50,130 nucleotides of DNA from Cyanobacteriota bacterium (GTDB lineage: Bacteria > Cyanobacteriota > Cyanobacteriia > Pseudanabaenales > Pseudanabaenaceae). Below are positions 44,741 through 50,130 of this stretch, piece by piece. A program made the translations under genes and the position numbers. Where the stretch lies: the NCBI GenBank assembly GCA_025356295.1, contig JANXUJ010000230.1, positions 1-50,130 of the forward strand, in the 5' to 3' direction. The notes under the pieces are model-generated. The model saw nothing but the letters and a program-made list of their open reading frames with translations. It made no database searches and had not been told where the DNA came from. How positions within the stretch are numbered: position 1 is the stretch's first letter; each line of letters begins with the position of its first letter.

Positions 44741-45905
44741 TTTTTAGGCGATCTTTCATTGCTTTAGCTGCTAACGCATAGCCACCATCAGCCCCATCCA
44801 CAAAATGCACTTGACGACCATCGCGCTCAAATACTAAACAAGTCATCAAAGCGCGATCGGAAACATGAAATCCATAAACTAAACGACCTTCTTGAAATTT
44901 TTTTTCTAAATAATTAATTAACTTTTTGCGCTGTCGGGTTTTCCCAGAGATGACCATGCGTAGCACGTCATCAAACTTTTTAAAATCAGTGGCTTCTGAA
45001 ACAATTTGTTTGTAATTTCCCCAGTTAAATCCACTGGTTTTGAGATTAAATTTGATCAGAATAAGCCCTAACAGATTAATCAGACGTATTTTCCATAAAT
45101 ACAAAACTTGTTGCCACCAATCTTTAGAAGTAATAAAAACCTTTGTTTCTGACAATAAATTCTTTTTCCGAAAAGCAAGCTGTAAGTTCTCAGATACGAC
45201 AGGATGACACTCTGTTCCTTGTCCATAAATGCGATCAATTTCGTTAATCACTTCTCGATAAAGGCTGTCAATTTGAGTCTGACTTGGGGCAGTTACAAAT
45301 ACGATCAAACTGAGAATCTCTTCATGACGAGTGGGAATATCTTGCCAGCGACATTCTAGCCCTGAAAAATCAGCGATCGCATATCCACCTTCAGACTTGG
45401 GGCTGTATAAATCAGTTGTCGCTATATCTTTAACTAAATTGGTGGCATAGCTAATCCCACCGCCTCTTAGGATTCCTTGGTCATAGTTTTCAGAAATACG
45501 CAGTTTGGCGACCTTGATTTCATAGTTTGAGGTGATTGCGGCGATCGGCACGATCCCTGTGCGTAAAGTTAGATTAAACTCATCGGCTGCCATCTTCTGC
45601 ACCGCTAACAATGCTTGCGCTGCTTCTTGAATAAATCTTGGTGGAATCAGAAGAGATGCGCCATCGCCCCCAAATATAAATGGAATTTCTAAGTCTCCGA
45701 CTATATTTAAAATTACAATGATCGAACAAGCTCCTAAGAGATTGACATCCTTATATTTGCCCAACTTGATCGCTTTCGTTGATTCGACAACATCAGTAAT
45801 GACTATAGCCCAATCATTGGGAACTGGATAAAAATTTTCGCTATCAGTAATATCGGCGAAATTTTGCATAACAGGTATATCTGCATAAAAGCTCTCAGTA
45901 CTCAT
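44736..45905 (-). CDS. DUF3095 (adenylate-cyclase-like) protein
   Basis: 389 residues from 45905, chosen because the family usually begins at MSTESFYADIPVM; upstream in-frame ATGs at 45935 and 45959 are alternatives. DUF3095 resembles class III nucleotide cyclases. The core has NDWAIVITDVVESTKAIK (metal-type aspartate), then PFIFGGDGASLLIPP (the GGDG turn), then LRTGIVP. The C-terminal part is helical. A transporter-substrate or cyclic-nucleotide role is not established for the family. It is common in cyanobacteria as a single gene. Confidence 0.88.
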   Translation of the reverse strand: MSTESFYADIPVMQNFADITDSENFYPVPNDWAIVITDVVESTKAIKLGKYKDVNLLGACSIIVILNIVGDLEIPFIFGGDGASLLIPPRFIQEAAQALLAVQKMAADEFNLTLRTGIVPIAAITSNYEIKVAKLRISENYDQGILRGGGISYATNLVKDIATTDLYSPKSEGGYAIADFSGLECRWQDIPTRHEEILSLIVFVTAPSQTQIDSLYREVINEIDRIYGQGTECHPVVSENLQLAFRKKNLLSETKVFITSKDWWQQVLYLWKIRLINLLGLILIKFNLKTSGFNWGNYKQIVSEATDFKKFDDVLRMVISGKTRQRKKLINYLEKKFQEGRLVYGFHVSDRALMTCLVFERDGRQVHFVDGADGGYALAAKAMKDRLKS

Positions 45906-46011
45906 GTTTTTGCGCCGAGGTCTTTGAATACTCATGCCTTTCAACCTGAATGCGATCAAATGCCCCCCATGTTATCAACATTAAGTAGGAAGACACTACC
46001 GCCAACTGGCT

Positions 46012-46076
46012 GTAAAGATCACTAAGTGATGATATCCCGCGCTTCGCGCGGGATATCATCACTTAGTGATCTTTAC
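46012..46076. terminator. 31-bp perfect palindrome after guaA
   Basis: Arms 46012-46042 and 46046-46076 are perfectly complementary over 31 bp, loop TTC, with core CCCGCGC-TTC-GCGCGGG. It lies 4 bases after the guaA stop on the minus strand and is the longest perfect stem in the window. There is no strong T-run directly after the core. Confidence 0.93.
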
Positions 46077-46080
46077 GTGA

Positions 46081-47754
46081 TCATTCCCATTCAATTGTGC
46101 CAGGTGGTTTAGATGTGATATCTAGCACCACTCGATTTACACCTTCTACTTCATTGACGATTCGATTAGAGATAGTTTCTAACAATTCATAAGGCACTCT
46201 TGCCCAGTCAGCAGTCATGCCATCCTCACTCGTGACCATTCTCAACACCACAGGATGGGAGTATGTGCGCTTATCACCCATCACGCCGACACTGCGAACT
46301 GTGGGTAATAAAACTGCAAATGCTTGCCAAAGATTATTGTATTGACCCGCGCGATTAACTTCTTGACGAACGATCAGGTCAGCATCGCGCAAAGTATTCA
46401 AGCGATCGCTAGTAATTTCACCAATAATCCTAATCGCTAGACCAGGACCAGGGAAGGGTTGACGCTTGACAATTTCTTCAGGAAGTCCGAGCGCTGTACC
46501 GAGTTTACGCACTTCGTCTTTAAAGAGTTTGCGAAGTGGTTCCACTAGAGTAAAGCGCAGATTGTCGGGCAGTCCACCGACATTGTGATGGCTCTTGATT
46601 TTGACCGCAACACGCTTGCCTGTGACTGGATCAGCATTAGTGTCTGCTGATTCGATGACGTCAGGATAGAGAGTACCTTGAGCAAGGAAGTCAAATGGTC
46701 CGAGTCGCTGCGATTCCTCTTCAAATACATTGATAAATTCGCCACCGATTAACTTCCGCTTTTGCTCAGGTTCAGTAATTCCTTTAACTCTCTCAAGGAA
46801 GCGATCGCGTGCATTTACATAGACGACATGGATGTGAAACTGTTCTTCAAATAGTTTGACTAGACGCTCTGGCTCTAGCTTTCGCATGAAGCCTTGATCG
46901 ATGAACATGCAAGTAAGTTGATCGCCGATCGCTCTATGCAGCAAAAAGGCAAGTGTGGAGGAGTCTACTCCGCCTGAAAGGGCTAGCAATACGCTCTTAT
47001 TGCCAACTTGAGTGCGAATTTCTTGGATCGAGTTTTCGATAAAAGCATCAGTTGTCCAAGTCGGGTCGCATTCGCAAATATGATAGACAAAATTGCGAAT
47101 CATTGCCATGCCACCTTTGGAATGGACGACTTCAGGATGGAACTGAACTCCGTAAAGTTTTTGGTGATGATCAGCGATCGCCGCACAAGGAGTATTCTCG
47201 GTGTGAGCCAAAATCTCAAAGCCTTGTGGCAAATCAATTACTGAGTCGCCATGACTCATCCACATAGTTGTGCCTGTGTCCACATTGGTCAGCAAGTCGG
47301 TGGGATCATCAATTACCAATTCCGCTTTGCCATATTCCCCGCGTTCGGCTCGTTCTACTTTCCCGCCGAGTTGCTTTGCCATTAGCTGCATCCCGTAGCA
47401 AACCCCTAAAATCGGCAATCCCAATTTAAAAATCTCAGGATCGCACTGCGGCGCATCTTCGTCATAAACAGAATTTGGACCACCCGATAGGATAATGCCT
47501 TTGAGATTTAACTTCACCAGATTTTCGGCTGATGTATGGTAGCTTAAAACTTCAGAATAAACTTGTGTCTCACGGATACGCCGTGCAATTAGCTCTGAGT
47601 ATTGAGAGCCGAAGTCAAGAATTGCAATCATCGAACGGTCAGTTATATTGTCTGTGGTAATATCGAGGCTCGGATTAGTTGACTTTATCTGAGATAAAAG
47701 TTCATCTTCAAGATTCAGTGAGTCTTTCGATGTTGTTGGGGGAGAAGAAACCAC
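46081..47754 (-). CDS. guaA: GMP synthase (glutamine-hydrolysing)
   Basis: A 557-residue enzyme that converts XMP to GMP with glutamine and ATP. The class I amidotransferase domain has [16 protein letters not shown], the nucleophile Cys in [11 protein letters not shown] and the His-x-Glu in VQFHPEVVH. The ATP pyrophosphatase domain has the P-loop [15 protein letters not shown]. The C-terminal dimerisation domain ends in [12 protein letters not shown], the GuaA terminus. An N-terminal extension of about 42 residues precedes the amidotransferase, which is usual in cyanobacteria. Monocistronic. Confidence 0.97.
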   Translation of the reverse strand: MVSSPPTTSKDSLNLEDELLSQIKSTNPSLDITTDNITDRSMIAILDFGSQYSELIARRIRETQVYSEVLSYHTSAENLVKLNLKGIILSGGPNSVYDEDAPQCDPEIFKLGLPILGVCYGMQLMAKQLGGKVERAERGEYGKAELVIDDPTDLLTNVDTGTTMWMSHGDSVIDLPQGFEILAHTENTPCAAIADHHQKLYGVQFHPEVVHSKGGMAMIRNFVYHICECDPTWTTDAFIENSIQEIRTQVGNKSVLLALSGGVDSSTLAFLLHRAIGDQLTCMFIDQGFMRKLEPERLVKLFEEQFHIHVVYVNARDRFLERVKGITEPEQKRKLIGGEFINVFEEESQRLGPFDFLAQGTLYPDVIESADTNADPVTGKRVAVKIKSHHNVGGLPDNLRFTLVEPLRKLFKDEVRKLGTALGLPEEIVKRQPFPGPGLAIRIIGEITSDRLNTLRDADLIVRQEVNRAGQYNNLWQAFAVLLPTVRSVGVMGDKRTYSHPVVLRMVTSEDGMTADWARVPYELLETISNRIVNEVEGVNRVVLDITSKPPGTIEWE

Positions 47755-47907
47755 AGTAGATACCTCTATCTTATTTGGAGATAGTATTGAATGAGATCGT
47801 GAAGCTTTGGATAAGCCTGCCGCTATGAAATGGCTATGAAAAAAGCAGCTATAAAAAGTAGCTATTTTTACAATGCTAGCAAAATGGTAGGTGTTTATGC
47901 GTAGTTT

Positions 47908-48084
47908 GTGCGTGAAAAAGTTGTGAATGCGATCGCATTGTCAGCGATTTTTGTGATTAGCAGTGAAAATTTCACTTCTAATCCTCTTAACCTAACAAAT
48001 TTGTCAGTATCTCCTCAAGGCGATCGCCCAAATTCACAATTTCTCGACTACGACAGGTTAGACTTCTACAGTTCGCGAGATTAA
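47908..48084 (+). CDS. Possible 58-residue small exported protein
   Basis: A GTG-start frame reads [19 protein letters not shown], which looks like a short signal or anchor helix. A polar segment follows ([20 protein letters not shown]), ending SRD before TAA. Start and ribosome site are weak (GTG, no SD). The frame stops inside the left arm of the repeat element. A real gene is possible; a decayed one is equally possible. Confidence 0.3.
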   Translation: MREKVVNAIALSAIFVISSENFTSNPLNLTNLSVSPQGDRPNSQFLDYDRLDFYSSRD

Positions 48085-48175
48085 GTAGCTATGCATAAGT
48101 AACCTTAAAGCTTAAAAGCGTGAGTCTCCCGCTCTAGTTTTGGTTTTTAATTATGCGGAGCTACTTAACCTCGCG
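48074..48175. repeat. 102-base repeat element with 17-base inverted ends
   Basis: CGCGAGATTAAGTAGCT (48074-48090) and AGCTACTTAACCTCGCG (48159-48175) are complementary with one mismatch. The interior, AACCTTAAAGCTTAAAAGCG through GTGAGTCTCCCGC to TTTTGGTTTTTAATTATG, matches the reverse complement of the repeat at 38401. This has the form of a small non-autonomous element, or of one repeat nested in another. Confidence 0.7.
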
Positions 48176-48204
48176 CCATTAAGTAAAGCTCATGGAATTT
48201 TTGA

Positions 48205-48651
48205 ATGACTGATGATAGCTTACTCGTCAAACCCAAAAAATCTGGACTAGCACCACTAATTCTCACATTGGTTGAGTTGTTGCGTCAGTTAATGGAAGCG
48301 CAAGTTATTCGGCGAATGGATGCTGAAAAATTAACTGAGTCAGAAATCGAAAGAGCAGCAGATAGTCTGCAAGCTCTTGAGCAGCAGATTTTTAACCTTT
48401 GTGAAGTTTTAGATATTGATCCTGAAGACCTAAACCTTGATCTCGGTGAATTTGGCAAACTTCTGCCTAAACGTGGTGCTTATTATCCTGAACATTCATC
48501 GGGCGAGTCATCAATTTTAGAACTGCTCGATCGCCTGATTAGTACGGGCATCGTCTTAGAAGGAGATGTGCAAATTGGCATGGCAAATATTAATCTGATT
48601 GACCTGAAACTCAAGTTAATTCTTACTTCTGGTGATAAGTCTGCGTCTTAA
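48205..48651 (+). CDS. gvpK: Gas vesicle protein K
   Basis: A 148-residue GvpK. The main domain is GLAPLILTLVELLRQLMEAQ, ESEIERAADSLQALEQQIFN, then PEDLNLDLGEFGKLLP. The C-terminal LELLDRLISTGIVLEGDVQI and NLIDLKLKLIL segment resembles the GvpA/J amphipathic unit, as in other cyanobacterial GvpK proteins. GvpK is an accessory protein needed for gas-vesicle assembly. No gvpA, gvpC, gvpN, gvpJ, gvpF/L or gvpG is present here, so it is an orphan in this window. The last 29 bases overlap the convergent larC end. Confidence 0.9.
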   Translation: MTDDSLLVKPKKSGLAPLILTLVELLRQLMEAQVIRRMDAEKLTESEIERAADSLQALEQQIFNLCEVLDIDPEDLNLDLGEFGKLLPKRGAYYPEHSSGESSILELLDRLISTGIVLEGDVQIGMANINLIDLKLKLILTSGDKSAS

Positions 48652-49183
48652 GTAGAGACTCTCCTGCAAGTTTCACGACTTCTTGAATTAGGGTTAATGG
48701 AAGATTGTGCGATCGCGCTAATTCTGCACAGTCTTCATATTCTGGTTGCACTGTATATACCGTCTGCCAGTCGAGTATTTGTTTCTCCGCCGCTGGCGGA
48801 GAAACAAATTGCGAACGTAAGGCAAATTTAACTCTAGCTTTGCCATATTTTGTAATTACTTCATAGATTTCGCGATGTAATATCTTCCGTTCTTGCAAAC
48901 GACATCTGATGCCGAGTGTACTGGTTTCGCGAAAGAGAATTTGTTCGCAACTAGCTTGGCGATCGCCATCACAAATTACTGTAATTAATGTGCCACTGCG
49001 CGATTTTTTCATGCCGATCGCTTGAGTATAAACATCTAGCGCGCCGTTTTGGAGTAGCTGCTCCATTGTGTAAGCGATCGCCTGTGCGGTCATATCATCA
49101 ACTTGTGTCTCTAAGATTGCGATCGTTTCTAAAGTCTGATATTTTTCGTTCCTTTGGGAACGAAAAATATCAGACTTTAAGGT
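48623..49183 (-). CDS. larC: LarC C-terminal part (LarC2 frame), reached by -1 frameshift
   Basis: The frame is open from 49183, without an AUG until 49093. Read from the frameshift site it gives TLKSDIFRSQRNEKYQ, then TLETIAILETQVDDMTAQAI, where LETQVDDM is the conserved start of the LarC C-terminal domain. It continues GALDVYTQAIGMKKSRSGTL, LFRETSTLGIRCRL and VQPEYEDCAELA to the stop at 48623. Joined to the upstream frame it makes a protein of about 464 residues, close to normal LarC length. LarC inserts nickel into the pincer nucleotide cofactor of LarA-type enzymes. A palindrome at 48777-48809 adds about a dozen residues (FVSPPAAEKQ) within the domain. Confidence 0.85.
   Translation of the reverse strand, partial: TLKSDIFRSQRNEKYQTLETIAILETQVDDMTAQAIAYTMEQLLQNGALDVYTQAIGMKKSRSGTLITVICDGDRQASCEQILFRETSTLGIRCRLQERKILHREIYEVITKYGKARVKFALRSQFVSPPAAEKQILDWQTVYTVQPEYEDCAELARSHNLPLTLIQEVVKLAGESLLKTQTYHQK
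48777..48809. repeat. Perfect 15-bp palindrome inserted inside the larC coding region
   Basis: ATTTGTTTCTCCGCC (48777-48791), loop GCT, then the exact complement (48795-48809). On the minus strand it is read in frame as QFVSPPAAEKQI. It falls in a loop between the KVxVKxAxR and VQPEYEDC regions, where other LarC proteins are shorter. Its CCGCC-GCT-GGCGG design matches the intergenic hairpin at 44701-44729. Confidence 0.85.
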
Positions 49184-49191
49184 TTTTTTTT
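49130..49191 (-). promoter_or_regulatory. Candidate programmed -1 ribosomal frameshift signal in larC
   Basis: On the minus-strand mRNA the zero frame reads CAU AAA AAA AAA CCU UAA, ending the first frame. The nine A (49183-49191) contain the slippery heptamer A-AAA-AAA in the correct phase. Three bases later a perfect 23-bp hairpin begins (49157-49179 pairing with 49130-49152, loop of 4). After a -1 slip the new frame is open and enters the LarC C-terminal domain. Frameshifting between LarC1 and LarC2 is known in lactobacilli. Alternatives are polymerase slippage or a one-base homopolymer error. Confidence 0.65.
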
Positions 49192-50016
49192 ATGTTTGCT
49201 TTTACTCTTGCCAACCCACACACGCAAGATATTTGGTATCTCTAAATCTTGAGTACCTGCACCTAGTCCCACTTTTTTGATTTTGATTAAGGGAACTTCG
49301 CCAAACTTTTCACAGAGGGTAACGGCGATCGCTGCTCCTGTCGGTGTCACTAATTCTTTGCTGATTCCATTATCAAAAGTAGTGACTCCGTGCATTTCCC
49401 ATAGTTTCAAGGTGGCAGGCGCGGGTACGGGCATTTTGCCATGATCGCAGTCTACATATCCACCACCCGCAGGCAAAGCTGAGCAGTAGATATGATCAAC
49501 TTCTAGCCAAGCAAATCCTGCACAAGTACAGACAATATCCACGATCGCATCAATTGCGCCAACTTCATGAAAATGGACTGACTCTGGAGCGATCCCATGC
49601 ACGGCTCCTTCCGCGATCGCAAGTTCTTTAAATGTCGCTAAGCTCCAAATCTCGACCTGTTTTGGTAACTTTGCCCCACGAATCATCTTCTCGATATCGG
49701 GTAAATGTCGATGTACCTGATGTGGATGAGACGCATGTGTATGGGATTGATCATCATGAGAGTGTGTTTGTACTTCATGAGCTTGAGTTCCATGCTCATG
49801 AGTATGTTCTACTTTAAGTAACTCCACATGCATTTTAGTTGCTTCAATACTGCCGCGATGAACCAGTTCTGTCCATAACTTAACTTCGCAATCGAGTCCT
49901 AATTTGTGAACAATATCGCGTAAATACTCTAAAGGAACACCAGCGCTCACTAAGGCTCCCAAACACATATCACCTGAGATTCCTGTTGGACAATCTAAAT
50001 ACGCAATGCTTCCCAT
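49177..50016 (-). CDS. larC: LarC N-terminal part (LarC1 frame), nickel-pincer cofactor biosynthesis
   Basis: A 279-residue frame beginning AYLDCPTGISGDMCLGALVS, the LarC signature. A His-rich metal-binding segment follows (about residues 70-105, with HTHEHGTQAHE and HSHDDQSHTHASHPHQVHRH). Then come VHFHEVGAIDAIVDIVCTCA, PVPAPATLKLWEMHG, and KELVTPTGAAIAVTL. It ends in IPNILRVWVG plus a Lys-rich tail at the frameshift site. On its own it lacks the C-terminal domain, as with LarC1 of lactobacilli. LarC catalyses CTP-dependent nickel insertion. larB, larE and larA are not in the window. Confidence 0.93.
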   Translation of the reverse strand: MGSIAYLDCPTGISGDMCLGALVSAGVPLEYLRDIVHKLGLDCEVKLWTELVHRGSIEATKMHVELLKVEHTHEHGTQAHEVQTHSHDDQSHTHASHPHQVHRHLPDIEKMIRGAKLPKQVEIWSLATFKELAIAEGAVHGIAPESVHFHEVGAIDAIVDIVCTCAGFAWLEVDHIYCSALPAGGGYVDCDHGKMPVPAPATLKLWEMHGVTTFDNGISKELVTPTGAAIAVTLCEKFGEVPLIKIKKVGLGAGTQDLEIPNILRVWVGKSKSKHKKKP

Positions 50017-50022
50017 GACTAA

Positions 50023-50130
50023 ATCCTTGCAGAGCCTATTAGCAGAATTATAATCCCTGAAGCGATCGCGGCTAATTTACAAAATTGGGTGGCGGGCTGC
50101 GACATTTGCCAAGATGTTTGTCCATGGAAT
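50023..50130 (+). pseudogene. 5'-truncated epoxyqueuosine reductase (QueG)-like fragment, runs off the window
   Basis: The frame reads [20 protein letters not shown], then DVCPWN at the window edge, the second iron-sulfur cluster motif of QueG. In intact QueG this motif lies about two thirds into the protein, but here an in-frame TAA at 50020 and the divergent larC gene leave no room for the N-terminal part. It is therefore a truncated remnant, or a fragment separated from its 5' half by rearrangement. The continuation is outside the window. Confidence 0.5.

Larger units (their letters stand above)
47755..48204. other. 450-base divergent intergenic region between guaA and gvpK
   Basis: It holds the guaA promoter side (near 47755-47870), a possible small exported peptide (47908-48084), and a repeat element with 17-base inverted ends (48074-48175). 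The gvpK start lies after a short spacer with no strong ribosome site. No RNA gene was recognised. Confidence 0.5.

Overview
ORGANISM. This window comes from a cyanobacterial chromosome. It carries psaC (photosystem I), a one-helix high-light-inducible protein, the cyanobacterial type of glutamate-cysteine ligase, a cyanobacterial-style GvpK, a hybrid REC-histidine kinase, and the HIP1 octamer GCGATCGC at very high density. The gas-vesicle gene, the AT-leaning intergenic DNA and the general gene content suggest a filamentous Pseudanabaena-like species. That genus call is an inference from gene style, not a demonstrated placement. LAYOUT. 1-2.1 kb: accessory genes (end of a HicB-type antitoxin overlapping a DUF29 gene, a GRDP-like protein with a Cys-rich tail, a small secreted protein, a small membrane peptide). 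2.2-4.6 kb: a two-gene ergothioneine operon (egtD then an OvoA-like sulfoxide synthase). 4.7-9.1 kb: TspO-like protein, secreted beta-helix/DUF1565 protein, polar amino-acid ABC ATPase, zinc-ribbon membrane protein. 9.4-13.5 kb: COQ4-like protein, decayed IS1 and XisI fragments, a solitary RnfD/NqrB-like membrane protein followed by DUF2330. 13.7-21 kb: aroH, an EVE-like/TPR/DUF3883-like multidomain protein, M1 aminopeptidase with a HEAT-like tail, HsdR-N nuclease-like protein, secreted TPR-like protein. 21.3-28.4 kb: hli, rpsF, REC-histidine kinase, SDR, psaC, aspartoacylase-like protein, inositol phosphatase, Uma2 remnant, hrcA. 28.5-38.4 kb: PP2C phosphatase, sirohydrochlorin chelatase, hflX, GT4, CHRD, TolC, pepA. 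38.5-50.1 kb: acyltransferase-3/SGNH, gamma-carbonic-anhydrase-like protein, fused oligopeptide ATPases, Uma2, gshA, DUF3095, guaA, gvpK, larC in two reading frames, and a truncated queG-like fragment at the edge. HOW THE GENES WORK TOGETHER. Most of the window is single housekeeping genes in short units rather than one large operon. Two low-molecular-weight thiol functions are present: gshA for glutathione, and egtD/egtB for ergothioneine. Both fit the oxidative load of oxygenic photosynthesis. MOST UNUSUAL STRUCTURE. First, the window holds more than 25 long, often perfect, hairpin-forming palindromes. Many are terminators between convergent genes, but several lie between divergent genes where a terminator has no obvious job. 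One is inserted in frame inside larC. Second, larC is split between two overlapping frames, exactly at a run of nine A on the mRNA followed by a 23-bp perfect hairpin. This is the layout expected for programmed -1 frameshifting, or for an insertion or homopolymer error that mimics it. No CRISPR array, tRNA or rRNA was recognised.
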